NCBI RefSeq assembly: GCF_036075115.1
Contig: NZ_CP107958.1
Location: forward strand, 6,634,001-6,698,000
Reading direction: 5' to 3'
DNA length: 64,000 nt
Source of the DNA: Streptomyces sp. NBC_00377
GTDB taxonomy: Bacteria > Actinomycetota > Actinomycetes > Streptomycetales > Streptomycetaceae
The translations under genes and the position numbers were made by a program. Position 1 is the stretch's first letter. Each line of letters begins with the position of its first letter. The notes under the pieces are model-generated. The model was not told the DNA's origin, did not search any database, and saw only the letters and a program-made list of their open reading frames with translations. This document shows positions 1 through 8,409 of this stretch, in pieces.

Positions 1-1786
1 CGCCGGCCGCGAGGAGGTACCAGCCGCCGCCCTTCGACTTCCACAGCACCCCGGCCAGCACATGCGGATCGCGCGGCCCGCACGCCGGTACGTCCCCGGC
101 CTTCGCCACGGCCGCCCCGAACAGACCGCCCGGCGTGTGGAACTGGGCCAGCACCTGGCTCCCGTCACCCCGCCAGGTCTCGGCCCTGGTGCACACCCAG
201 GCCGCCGTTCCGCTCCCGTCGGGCAGCTGCTGCCGGGTGTAGCCCCAGGCGTTGACCGTCCGTACGCCCTGTCCGCGCGCGTCGGCCAGCGAGCAGGCGA
301 ACGGCGCCCAGGTCCGCAGCGCCTGCGCGCCGCTCGCCTCCTCGGGAGCGGCCGGACGCCCCGCGGTGAGGCGGGCGGGGACGAGTTCGCCGAGGTCGCT
401 GAGCAGATGGGTGCCCGAGGCGTCGGTCAGCTGGAGCACGTTCCACGTCGTGCACGTGCCGGTGTGGGTGGCCGGGCTGGCCAGCGGCGAGGTGATCCCG
501 TCGGTCAGCGTCAGGTCCATCACCCCGGCGCCCGGCTTCGACAGGTCCCGCTCGCCGGCCTTGGTGACCCAGGGGGCCGTCAGATAGCGGACATTGCCGT
601 CAGCCCGGCCCAGCACCAGCGCACTCGCCTCGGCGCCGGTCGCGCCGTCGACCCGCGCGAAGTCGAGGGCCGCCCCGGCGGTGCCGTCCTTGGGCTCCGC
701 ATAGCGGGCGATGCGCAGACCGTCGTGGAGGATCACCACGCGCGCGTTGTCGACCTCGCCCGCGTAGAGGAGCTGCGGCGGTCCGGCGGGGCCGCCGAAG
801 GGGGTCTCCGGGGTGGCGGAGACCCGCACGCTCTGCCCGGGACGGGCCCAGACGGCGAGGGCGCGGCGCAGGAGCGCGGTGTCGCCGGTGAGGGGACCGC
901 GCGCGGGCCAGACCGAGAAGTCGGTGCGCGCGGAGGTCTTCCAGGCGGCGGGGGTCACCTTCACCAGCCGCCCGGGGTCGAGGGCCGCCTCGGCGGCCGG
1001 GTTCTGCGCGTACACCGGGGCGGCCGCGCCGTCGGGTCCCCAGCCACCGCCGGGCAGCACGACCAGGGCGCCGCACACGGCAAGCGCGGCCGCGGCGGCG
1101 AGCGCGGCCCTGGTGTGCTGGCGGCGGCGCATCAGATCGGTGGGCCGGACCTGGAGCGAGCAGGCGTCGAACTCGGGGGAGTCGAGCAGGGCGTACTGCG
1201 CGGCGGGGACCCCGGCGGCCTCGCGCAGGGCCGCTGTCGCAGCGGTGTCCTGAACGCCGCACCCGGTGAGCACCTCGCGGACCTCGCCGTCGGTGAGTTT
1301 CTCCAGGCCGCGCAGCACATAGGCGGCCCGGGCCGGGCCGGACAGGGCGGCCAGGCGCTGGTCCAGAGCGAGTTCCTCGGCGCCGCCGGAGCGGGGGAAG
1401 AGGCGCAGGCCCCACACCTGGGGGAGCAGCGGCGGGAGCTGCCCGCGCCGGGGCAGGGCCCGCAGCCGCAGCGGCTGTGCGGCCTCCAGCGCCGTACGCA
1501 CCACGTGAAGGCGGATGTACGCGTACCCGGCGTCGCCCTCCCCGCCGGTGGACTGGGCCGGGATGACGGGGGCCGAGGCGCGGCGGCGGGGCAGCGCACG
1601 CTGGGCGAGGGCGTGGGCGGTCAGAACGCGCCGGCCGCGGCCGAGACCGGGCGGAAGCACCAGGTAGGCGAGCCGGACGAGCCGCGGATAGTGCTCGACG
1701 AGCGCGGCCTCGGCCTGCTCGACATCGACGGTCCGGTCGGCGGAGGATCCGGGTGCGGGGCGCGGGGCGACATCCTGTGACTGCAC
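1..1786 (-). CDS. Sigma-factor-like membrane protein, 3' end outside window
   Basis: The frame runs from a GTG at 1786 off the left edge, so the C-terminus is missing. An in-frame stop lies 12 codons upstream of the GTG, so the start is well bounded, although no clear Shine-Dalgarno precedes it. The first ~220 residues look like a degenerate ECF sigma factor: a region-2-like stretch (LVEHYPRLVRLAYLVL) and a region-4-like stretch (LDQRLAALSGPARAAYVLR, then LTDGEVREVL). A single hydrophobic segment follows at ~225-245. The remainder is a soluble, presumably extracytoplasmic domain rich in Gly, Thr and Trp. Sigma-like modules fused to a membrane-anchored outer domain are known in actinobacteria, but no function is established here. 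It could equally be a membrane protein that has lost sigma activity. Confidence 0.6.
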   Translation of the reverse strand, partial: MQSQDVAPRPAPGSSADRTVDVEQAEAALVEHYPRLVRLAYLVLPPGLGRGRRVLTAHALAQRALPRRRASAPVIPAQSTGGEGDAGYAYIRLHVVRTALEAAQPLRLRALPRRGQLPPLLPQVWGLRLFPRSGGAEELALDQRLAALSGPARAAYVLRGLEKLTDGEVREVLTGCGVQDTAATAALREAAGVPAAQYALLDSPEFDACSLQVRPTDLMRRRQHTRAALAAAAALAVCGALVVLPGGGWGPDGAAAPVYAQNPAAEAALDPGRLVKVTPAAWKTSARTDFSVWPARGPLTGDTALLRRALAVWARPGQSVRVSATPETPFGGPAGPPQLLYAGEVDNARVVILHDGLRIARYAEPKDGTAGAALDFARVDGATGAEASALVLGRADGNVRYLTAPWVTKAGERDLSKPGAGVMDLTLTDGITSPLASPATHTGTCTTWNVLQLTDASGTHLLSDLGELVPARLTAGRPAAPEEASGAQALRTWAPFACSLADARGQGVRTVNAWGYTRQQLPDGSGTAAWVCTRAETWRGDGSQVLAQFHTPGGLFGAAVAKAGDVPACGPRDPHVLAGVLWKSKGGGWYLLAAG

Positions 1787-1976
1787 GTCCAGAGGAACGA
1801 GCGAAACGGGCGATGGTCACCCCGGGTGGTCCCGTCCTCCCGGAGCGCCGTCGCCGGGTCGGCCCCGGCCGCTGGTATCGCGGGGGCGGGGGCTCCGGCC
1901 CCCGGGCACCGGTATTTTGAGCGCACCGCGCGCGAGAGCCGTATCCAGGACGAGGCTCTTGCCAGGGAGGAAACAG

Positions 1977-2426
1977 ATGATGGTGACCCGACCGATGCTC
2001 GCGGCGGCCGCCGCCGCGGCGGCGCTGGTGCTGACGGGATGCGGATCCGGAGGCTCCGGGAAGGCCGAGGTGACCGTCCCGGTGACGGCGACCGGCAGCC
2101 TGGAGCACCTGGCCGCCGAGGTGAAGTGCACCCCCGACATGCAGACCGACGCCGACGAACTCCGCCAGGCACTCTGCAAGAACGCCGACGGCAAGTTCAT
2201 CCTGCTGACCTTCGCCACCGACCGAGGTCAGCGCGAGTGGATCAACGGGGCCAAGGACTACGGCGGTCACTACCTGGTCGGCCGCAAGTGGGTGGCCGTG
2301 GGGGAGGAGACCAGCACCGTGACGGCGCTGCGCAAGACCCTCGGCGGCGACATCGAGGAGGGCACGGACCACTCCGCGCACGTGTCGGGCGACCCCTCCG
2401 GCAGCGCGACGCACTCCGGTCACTGA
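1977..2426 (+). CDS. Small secreted lipoprotein
   Basis: A 149-residue protein with a lipoprotein signal: a short positively charged start (MMVTRPM), an alanine-rich hydrophobic core and a lipobox LTGC, so it should be lipidated and anchored outside the membrane. The mature part (KAEVTVPVTATG onward) has two cysteines (VKCTPD and ALCKNAD) that could form a disulphide, and ends in a short His/Ser tail. The ATG at 1977 has a GGGAGG ribosome site six bases upstream; the next ATG codon at 1980 is an equal alternative. It converges on the DUF1996 gene across a strong bidirectional terminator. No function is recognised. Confidence 0.8.
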   Translation: MMVTRPMLAAAAAAAALVLTGCGSGGSGKAEVTVPVTATGSLEHLAAEVKCTPDMQTDADELRQALCKNADGKFILLTFATDRGQREWINGAKDYGGHYLVGRKWVAVGEETSTVTALRKTLGGDIEEGTDHSAHVSGDPSGSATHSGH

Positions 2427-2476
2427 CCGGGCCCCGGCACACCGGCCGGGGCCCCGTCCACCGGCCCCGGCACACC

Positions 2477-2515
2477 AGAAGGCCGGCGGTGAGGATTCCT
2501 CACCGCCGGCCTTCT
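2477..2515. terminator. Bidirectional intrinsic terminator
   Basis: A perfect 18-bp stem (AGAAGGCCGGCGGTGAGG at 2477-2494, complement at 2498-2515) with a 3-base loop. It lies between the convergent lipoprotein and DUF1996 genes and can serve both. There is no long U run, which is usual for Streptomyces terminators. Confidence 0.85.
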
Positions 2516-2547
2516 CAGTCGGCTGTCAGACGGACCCGCTCAGCGGG

Positions 2548-4137
2548 TCACTTGCACTTCTGGCCGGTGTTGATGCAGTTGACCATCTTGTTCATCAGGT
2601 TCTTCGAGAAGAAGTTGATGAAGTCGTTGTGGTCGGTGATCGGCTTGTGCAGGTTCTCCGGGAAGCTGTCGACCGCGTACGGGTTCACGACCGTCCCGTT
2701 CTGCAGCTTCGGGGCCGGGACGTTGTAGACCAGCCGGACCTGGAGCTGGGGGATCGCCTTGAAGCCGTTGGCGCAGGTGCCGTTCGCCTGGACGAACGCC
2801 ACGTGCGTGCGGTGGTTGGCGCTGTCGATGTTCTTGCCGTCCCAGCAGCTCTGGAAGTTGGTCGTCCGCACGACCTGGCTGCCCTGCGGGCAGATCGGGT
2901 ACTGGGTCTCCAGCTGCACCTTGTTCTCGAAGCCGGTGCAGCTCCAGTTCACGTTGGCGTTGGCGTTGCCGTTGACGAAGGCCTTGGCGTCACCGGTGAT
3001 GATGCGCAGGGCCGACGGCATCGCGACGACCTTGCCCTTCTTGTTGCCGACGAACTTGATCTGCGCCTGGGCGGGCTGAAGGATCTTGCCGACGTTGCCT
3101 TCCTTGCCGCCGCCGTCGTTGTTCTGGTCGAAGTCCTGGCTGCCGTCCTGGACGCGCAGCACCGGCCAGAAGTACGAGGACTTGTCACCCTGGTTCTGGC
3201 AGCTGGTGCCGGCCCCCAGCAGTTCCTGGTCGCTCGCGAAGGCGTCGTTGTTCTGGTTGCCGACGTAGTCGTGCAGGTGGTGGGCGCCGTTGGCGACACC
3301 GGGGGCCACGATCACGTTGTCCGTGTTGTGGTTGTCGTTCCCGTTGGTGCCGCAGTTCGAGGTGAACGTGCCGCGCGAGCCGCCGTTGCCGTTCGCGGCG
3401 AGACCGTTCGCGCCCACGCCCAGCTGTGCGTTCGCCTGGACCTTCGTGATGTCCACGAAGTCCGCGGCGGTCGGGCCGTTGCCGCCCTGGCCGTTCTGCC
3501 CCTGGCCGGCGTTGCCGCCGTTGTTCTGGCCGCCGTTCTGCTGACCGCCGTTGTTCTGCTGGCCGCCGTTCTGCTGCTGGCCGCCGTTGTTCTGGCCGCC
3601 GTTCTGCTGCTGGCCGCCGTTGTTCTGCTGCCCGTTGCCCGCCTGGCCGGCGTTGGTGTTGTTGGTGCCCTGCGTGGTGCAGGCCGCCAACTGGCTCAGG
3701 GAGTTGTCGAACTGGCCACCGGAACGCTGGATGTTGATGCGGATCCGGTCGATCGTGGCGGCCCTCTTCTCCTTGAGAGGCCCGGTGATCGCGTTCTGGA
3801 CGAAGCTGGCGTCGCCCGCCTGGGCCTGGCGCGTGGAAGCGAGCCGGGCGTAGGCCTCGGTGATCTGCTTGTCCAGGTTGGCCAGTTCGGTCGCGACGCC
3901 CTGCTTCGCCCCGTTGGGCACGTTCGTCAGCTTCTGCCCCACATCCGGGCAGGAGATGGTGGCGACCTGTGCGGCCGCGTTGGCGGCCTTGGTCTGATTC
4001 TGGCCCGAGTTCGACTCGTGCGCCGAAGCGTAGAAGTTCGCCCAGATCAGCCCGCCCCCGCCGAGCGCTAGGGCCGCCGATGCTGCCACGGCCTTCGTGG
4101 CCATCGACGAACGGCGTTTACGTATGTTGCGTCCCAT
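2548..4137 (-). CDS. Secreted DUF1996 protein with Gln/Asn/Gly-rich linker
   Basis: A 529-residue protein with a signal peptide or N-terminal anchor (MGRNIRKRRSSM, then a hydrophobic Ala/Leu/Gly stretch to about residue 40). A helical region bracketed by cysteines (SCPDVG to LAAC) covers roughly 60-155. A low-complexity linker of repeated NNGGQQQNGG-type units spans ~156-222. The C-terminal ~300 residues match DUF1996, a domain common in fungal secreted proteins; the typical H-x-H-D-x-x-G signature is visible as HHLHDYVG. The ATG at 4137 follows AGAGGAG. A longer reading from 4293 is open but lacks that ribosome site. It lies 177 bp downstream of a NarL-type response regulator and may be its target, which is inference. 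The biochemical activity of DUF1996 is unknown. Confidence 0.85.
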   Translation of the reverse strand: MGRNIRKRRSSMATKAVAASAALALGGGGLIWANFYASAHESNSGQNQTKAANAAAQVATISCPDVGQKLTNVPNGAKQGVATELANLDKQITEAYARLASTRQAQAGDASFVQNAITGPLKEKRAATIDRIRINIQRSGGQFDNSLSQLAACTTQGTNNTNAGQAGNGQQNNGGQQQNGGQNNGGQQQNGGQQNNGGQQNGGQNNGGNAGQGQNGQGGNGPTAADFVDITKVQANAQLGVGANGLAANGNGGSRGTFTSNCGTNGNDNHNTDNVIVAPGVANGAHHLHDYVGNQNNDAFASDQELLGAGTSCQNQGDKSSYFWPVLRVQDGSQDFDQNNDGGGKEGNVGKILQPAQAQIKFVGNKKGKVVAMPSALRIITGDAKAFVNGNANANVNWSCTGFENKVQLETQYPICPQGSQVVRTTNFQSCWDGKNIDSANHRTHVAFVQANGTCANGFKAIPQLQVRLVYNVPAPKLQNGTVVNPYAVDSFPENLHKPITDHNDFINFFSKNLMNKMVNCINTGQKCK

Positions 4138-4314
4138 GGAACTCCTCTGACTTCCTTGCGGGGCAGCATCGAGGCGCCCGACAGGAGTGAAGCTGAAGCT
4201 GCCCCCTCCTTTACGCACGACGCCCCACAGGTGTTCAGCCCGCTCAGAAATTGATGAGAGCTCCATGCGGCGAAACAACCCCAAAACCCTCACACTGCAC
4301 AGCAGTTGGCGGCC

Positions 4315-4971
4315 TCAGCGATCACGGTCCAGATAGGCGAGAACGGCCAGTACCCTGCGGTTGTCGTCGTCCGAGACCTCCAGACCGAGCTTCACGAAAA
4401 TGTTCGCGGTGTGTTTGGCGACGGCCCTCTCGGTGACGACCAGTTTGCCCGCGATCGCCGCGTTCGACCGGCCCTGCGCCATCAGTTCCATCACGTCACG
4501 TTCGCGCGGGGTGAGCCGGTCCACGGGCCCCCGGCCGTCCCCCGAACGCCGGGCCAGCAGCTGCTGGATCACCTGCGGGTCCATCGCCGTACCGCCGGCC
4601 GCGACCCGCCGTACGGCGTCCACGAACTGCTCCGCGTCGAACACCCGGTCCTTCAGCAGATAGCCGATCCCACCGGTGCCGTCGGCGAGCAGCTCACGCG
4701 CGTACAGCTGCTCGACGTGCTGGGAGAGGACGAGGACCGGCAGCCCGGGCCTCCTGCCGCGGGCCCTGAGCGCGCACTGGAGACCCTCATCGGTGTGCGT
4801 GGGCGGGAGCCGGACGTCCACCACGGCGACGTCCGGCTCCAGTTCGGTGAGCGCCCGCTCCAGTTCGGGCCCGGTCTCGACGGCGGCGGCGATCTCGAAG
4901 TCGTAGGCCTCCAGCAGTCGGACGAGACCGTCCCGCAGCAGGAAGAGGTCCTCGGCTAGGACAACACGCAA
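4315..4971 (-). CDS. NarL/LuxR-type response regulator
   Basis: A 218-residue two-component response regulator. The receiver domain (1-~125) shows the acidic pocket (AED near 7-8), the phospho-acceptor Asp in VVDVRLPP and a Lys in YLLKDR. A LuxR-type helix-turn-helix follows (LTPRERDVMELMAQGRSNAAIA). Its start lies inside the 3' end of the histidine kinase gene, with a 16-bp overlap, so translation is probably coupled and the two form one operon. The cognate kinase is therefore the gene at 4956-6245. The regulon is unknown; the adjacent secreted DUF1996 gene is a natural candidate. Confidence 0.92.
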   Translation of the reverse strand: MRVVLAEDLFLLRDGLVRLLEAYDFEIAAAVETGPELERALTELEPDVAVVDVRLPPTHTDEGLQCALRARGRRPGLPVLVLSQHVEQLYARELLADGTGGIGYLLKDRVFDAEQFVDAVRRVAAGGTAMDPQVIQQLLARRSGDGRGPVDRLTPRERDVMELMAQGRSNAAIAGKLVVTERAVAKHTANIFVKLGLEVSDDDNRRVLAVLAYLDRDR

Positions 4972-6245
4972 GGGATCTCCATGGTCACCATGGTGGGACC
5001 GCCGGCGGGGGAGCTGACGGCCAGGACGCCGTCGAATGTACCCAGTCGCCGCTCGACCCCGGCCAGGCCCGAGCCCCCCTCCACGGCCGCGCCACCCCCG
5101 CCGTTGTCGGTGACCGAGATCCGCAGCTGACCCGCCCCGTGGTGGAGGTCCACCCAGATCCGGTCGGCGCCCGAGTGCTTGACCGCGTTGGTGAGCAGCT
5201 CGCTCACCGCGAAATAGGCCGCCGACTCCACCGGGGCGTCCGGGCGCCCACCGCCGAGCTCGACGTCCACCTCGGTGCTGACGGGCAGCCGCAGCGCCAA
5301 CGCCCGTACCGCGTCACCGAGTCCGCGCTCGGCCAGCACCGGCGGATGGATGCCGTGCACCAGGTCGCGCAGTTCGGCGAGCGCCTCGGCGGACGACCGA
5401 CGGGCCTGCGCCAGAAGCTCCTTCGCCTTCTCCGGGTTCTTGTCGACGAGCAACTCGACGGTGCCGAGGTCCATGCCCATCGCCACCAGCCGCGCCTGGG
5501 CGCCGTCGTGCAGATCCCGCTCGATGCGCCGCAGCTCGGCGGCGGAGGTGTCGACGGCGTCCCGTCGGGTTTCCGTCAACACCCGTACTCGCTCGGCCAG
5601 TTCGGCCTGGCTTGGGGCGAGCACCGCCTTGGTGAGGCGGAAGTGGACCTGGAAGGCGCTCACGGCGTACCGGTGCGCGACGACGAGGACGACGGCGCCC
5701 AGCGCGGCCGCGGCGAACGCCGTCGTCCAACCGCTGACCGGTACGAAGCCGTACCAGTACGGTCCGTACGCGCCGTAGGGCCCGCCCGTCATCGTCCGCC
5801 ACAGCCCCAGCGCCAGCGCGAACCCCTCCAGCGGATAGAGGACCAGCACGGCCGGCAGCAGCGCGGTCACGAACCCCGCCGTCATGTCCACCTGGAGCCA
5901 GCGCAGGTCCCGCCAGGTCGCCGGGTCGCGCAGCAGCGCGTAGGTCCGCTTCCACGGGTTGGCGGTCTCCGGGAGCGGCCGGTACGCCGACGGAATGCGC
6001 ACCCCGCCCCAGCGTTCGGCGAGCGCCCGCCGCCGGTCGGCGTAGGCACGCACCCCCTTCACCACGTAGGGCGTGGTGAAGGCGCCGACCCCGATCGGTA
6101 TCAGGACCAGGGACACGAGGGAGAGGCAGAAGCCGAGGACGGCCGCCGGCAGCGACACGACGGCCAGCGCGAGCCCCCGCCCGGCGGCGAGCACCATCCC
6201 CCGGGCCCTCGAACCGCCGTCGCCGCTGTTCGTGTTGGTGTTCAT
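4956..6245 (-). CDS. Sensor histidine kinase, HisKA_3 family with putative sensor domain
   Basis: A 429-residue membrane kinase starting at ATG 6245 (MNTNTNSGDGG). Hydrophobic segments lie at ~15-55 and in the central part around ~130-205, matching the 'putative sensor' domain often found in Streptomyces NarL-class kinases. The dimerisation/phosphoacceptor motif is RIERDLHDGAQARL, and the HATPase_c region ends with DNGGGG and a GSGLAGVERRL motif. It probably autophosphorylates on the DLHD histidine and passes phosphate to the overlapping response regulator. The ligand is not evident. A longer reading upstream to 6320 is open but less likely. Confidence 0.9.
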   Translation of the reverse strand: MNTNTNSGDGGSRARGMVLAAGRGLALAVVSLPAAVLGFCLSLVSLVLIPIGVGAFTTPYVVKGVRAYADRRRALAERWGGVRIPSAYRPLPETANPWKRTYALLRDPATWRDLRWLQVDMTAGFVTALLPAVLVLYPLEGFALALGLWRTMTGGPYGAYGPYWYGFVPVSGWTTAFAAAALGAVVLVVAHRYAVSAFQVHFRLTKAVLAPSQAELAERVRVLTETRRDAVDTSAAELRRIERDLHDGAQARLVAMGMDLGTVELLVDKNPEKAKELLAQARRSSAEALAELRDLVHGIHPPVLAERGLGDAVRALALRLPVSTEVDVELGGGRPDAPVESAAYFAVSELLTNAVKHSGADRIWVDLHHGAGQLRISVTDNGGGGAAVEGGSGLAGVERRLGTFDGVLAVSSPAGGPTMVTMEIPCVLS

Positions 6246-6297
6246 GGCGTCAGTCTGGCCGAGCCGGGACCGGCGGTCACTGGGCCGACGCCCCCGG

Positions 6298-7338
6298 TCA
6301 GGGGGTGGTGCCAGGTACACCCCGGACCTCGGGCCCGCCGCCGTCGTCCGCCGCGAGGACCTTCGCCTCGACCTCCGGGTCCAGGCCCTTGCGGGTGCGG
6401 TCGGGGCGCTGGGGAGCCGTACCGCCGATCGAGCGCAGCCAGTCCCAGGTGTCGGCGACGGTCTCCTCGACCGGACGGCAGGACAGCCCCGACGCGACCG
6501 CCCGCGAGATGTCGGCCGCGTGCAGGGCGTCGTGCATGTCGCTGCCCGGCGGCACCCACACGGGCAGCTCGGTCCACGGCTCGATGCCCGCGTCGAGAAT
6601 GATCTCCGGCGCGGTCCAGCGCAGTTCGGCGTCGGAGCCGGTGGTCCGCACGCACGCTTCGAGCAGCCCGCCCATCGTCGCGTGTCCCTGCGGGCTCATC
6701 AGGTTGTACGGCCCGCTCAGCTCCCGTTCGACCGCGCCGAGGATCCACCTGGCGAGGTCGCGGGCGTCCACGTACTGAAGGGGCAGCTCGCGCGGCCCGG
6801 GCGCGAGGACCGGGCCGCCGCGGGCGATCCGGGTCAGCCACCAGGGCAGTCGGCCGACGTTCTCGTACGGGCCGAGGATCAGTCCGGCCCGTACCAGGAC
6901 CGAGTCCTTCGCGCCGAAGGCGTCCAGGACGGCCAGCTCACCGCCGCGCTTGTCCCGGGCGTAGTCGGTCTGTCCGGCGTCGGGTGCGGCCCCCTCCACG
7001 ACGGGCGCGTCCTCGCCGTACCCGGCGGGCGGGGCCCAGGTGTACACCGAGCAGCTCGACACGTACACGTACCGGCCGGCGCGGCCCCGCAGCAGCCGCG
7101 CCGCCTCGTGCACCGCGCGGGGCGCCGCCGACCAGGTGTCCACCACGGCGTCCCAGTCACCCTCGGCCAGGGCCCCTAGCCCTCCGGGCGCGGTGCGGTC
7201 ACCGGTCAGCAGCCGGGTACCGGGGGCGGGTGCCTGCCGCCCGCGGTTGAACACCGTCACGTCCCAGCCGCGCCCGAGGGCCGTCTCGACGACGGCCCGT
7301 CCCACGAACTCCGTACCGCCCAGCACCAGAAGTCTCAT
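6298..7338 (-). CDS. NAD-dependent epimerase/dehydratase-like protein
   Basis: A 346-residue extended short-chain dehydrogenase. The N-terminal Rossmann motif is LVLGGTEFVGRAVV and NADP-type binding is suggested by VFNRGRQ. The active-site region reads YVYVSSCSVY, with the catalytic Tyr-Lys pair plausibly in DYARDKRGGE. The C-terminus (PEVEAKVLAADD) is of a type common in Streptomyces homologues. The substrate cannot be inferred. The ATG at 7338 has only a weak ribosome site. The gene ends 52 bp before the histidine kinase on the same strand, so read-through into the two-component pair is possible. Confidence 0.85.
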   Translation of the reverse strand: MRLLVLGGTEFVGRAVVETALGRGWDVTVFNRGRQAPAPGTRLLTGDRTAPGGLGALAEGDWDAVVDTWSAAPRAVHEAARLLRGRAGRYVYVSSCSVYTWAPPAGYGEDAPVVEGAAPDAGQTDYARDKRGGELAVLDAFGAKDSVLVRAGLILGPYENVGRLPWWLTRIARGGPVLAPGPRELPLQYVDARDLARWILGAVERELSGPYNLMSPQGHATMGGLLEACVRTTGSDAELRWTAPEIILDAGIEPWTELPVWVPPGSDMHDALHAADISRAVASGLSCRPVEETVADTWDWLRSIGGTAPQRPDRTRKGLDPEVEAKVLAADDGGGPEVRGVPGTTP

Positions 7339-7415
7339 ACCGGTGACTGTGCCCGCTCCGGACGCGGCGGGGAACAGCGCTCTGCCCTCGGCAGAGAAAG
7401 GGGCCGGTGGAGCGG

Positions 7416-7997
7416 TCAGTGGCCGGTCGGCGGCGTGTACTTGTAGCCGACCCGGCGCACCGTCTGGATCGACTGGCGGTGCTGTGCGCCCAGCTTGCGG
7501 CGCAGCCGGGCGATGTGGACGTCGACCGTGCGGCCGTCGCCCACATGGCCGTAACCCCACACCGTGGTGACGAGCTGGTCGCGCGTGTGCACCCGGTTCG
7601 GGTGCGCGACGAGATGCGCGAGCAGCTCGAACTCCAGGTAGGTGAGGTCGAGTTCCTGCCCGTCCACCGCGGCGGTGCGCTGCACGGGGTCGATGCGCAC
7701 GAGCGGGCGCCCCGCGCCCTCGGCCACCTGGCCGGCCGCGGGCCGGTCCGTCACCGGCACCGGCAGGAACGGCGGCTGCTGGTCGGCCGGGACGAGCACC
7801 AGATAGCCGATCATCGGCGGCTGGCCCGGCAGGGCGGGCAGGGTGTGCGGGGGAGCGGGCAGCCAGGTCGCGCCCGGCGGCAGGAAGTCGGCGACGTCGA
7901 CCACCTCGTCCCGGTCCACGGCACGCAGACGGTGCCTGGCCGGAGCGGACGAGGGGCTGAGGCTGGGGGCGGAGGAGAGAGTACGAGTGGTCGCCAT
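7416..7997 (-). CDS. glnRII: Receiver-less OmpR-type winged-helix regulator, probable GlnRII
   Basis: A 193-residue DNA-binding protein. The C-terminal half (~95-190) is a complete Trans_reg_C winged helix (LDLTYLEFELLAHL, then RDQLVTTVWGYG, then VDVHIARLRRKLG and VRRVGYKY). The first ~90 residues are Pro/Ala-rich and contain no receiver domain or phosphorylatable Asp. In S. coelicolor the second nitrogen regulator, GlnRII, is a winged-helix protein encoded close to glnII. The same position here is the basis for the name, which rests on remembered synteny rather than a search. If right, it acts with GlnR on glnII and other nitrogen-assimilation promoters. The control signal cannot be phosphorylation of a classical receiver. 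Confidence 0.65.
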   Translation of the reverse strand: MATTRTLSSAPSLSPSSAPARHRLRAVDRDEVVDVADFLPPGATWLPAPPHTLPALPGQPPMIGYLVLVPADQQPPFLPVPVTDRPAAGQVAEGAGRPLVRIDPVQRTAAVDGQELDLTYLEFELLAHLVAHPNRVHTRDQLVTTVWGYGHVGDGRTVDVHIARLRRKLGAQHRQSIQTVRRVGYKYTPPTGH

Positions 7998-8114
7998 GAG
8001 AGGTCAGCTCTTTCGCGCGAGAAGTTCGTCGGGGAGGACGACGGCCGCGATTCGTGGTCGGGCTCGTCGAGGACGTACGTCGTGCGCGCTGGCCGAAGGC
8101 CGGGGTGTACGGCT

Positions 8115-8237
8115 TTAGAGGGCCGGCGCGTTCATCGCGCGGCAACACACCCGGTCGAAGTCATGGTGCTGACGGGAAGGCCAGAAGGGCTCGAGGTCGT
8201 GACGACCCGTCGCGGTGCACTTCTGGAAGGTGGCCAT
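8115..8237 (-). CDS. Possible 40-aa Cys/His-rich small protein
   Basis: A short ORF too small for most gene callers: ATG at 8237, TAA at 8115-8117, 40 residues beginning MATFQKCTATGRHDLEPFWP and ending CCRAMNAPAL. It holds three cysteines (7, 31, 32) and four histidines (13, 24, 25 and the preceding context), a density that could bind metal or form a disulphide. Third codon positions are mostly G or C, as in real genes here. No good Shine-Dalgarno is visible. It lies between glnII and the probable glnRII gene, on the same strand. Function unknown; it may be a leader or regulatory micro-peptide. Confidence 0.5.
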   Translation of the reverse strand: MATFQKCTATGRHDLEPFWPSRQHHDFDRVCCRAMNAPAL

Positions 8238-8359
8238 GGGCCCATTGAAGCAGACACCCGCCCGTTACAGGAGTCTCCTCTCACAGCTTGGACGCTTCCT
8301 GGCGTGAAGTCGACGTCGTCCCGCGCCCCGGACGCCCGGGAGGGCGCGGACACACGTAA

Positions 8360-8390
8360 GGGGCGCCCGCCGAAAAACGGCGGGCGCCCC
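8360..8390. terminator. Intrinsic terminator downstream of glnII
   Basis: A perfect 13-bp GC stem (GGGGCGCCCGCCG at 8360-8372 with its complement at 8378-8390) around an AAAAA loop, 20 bp beyond the glnII stop. It should insulate glnII from the small ORF and regulator downstream. Confidence 0.85.
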
Positions 8391-8409
8391 TCACGGGAGT
8401 GACCGGGGA

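Noticed and set aside
1826..2728. Alternative frames overlapping the lipoprotein and the DUF1996 end
   Set aside because: They cross the strong terminator at 2477-2515 and lack start signals; the lipoprotein frame has a lipobox and a ribosome site.
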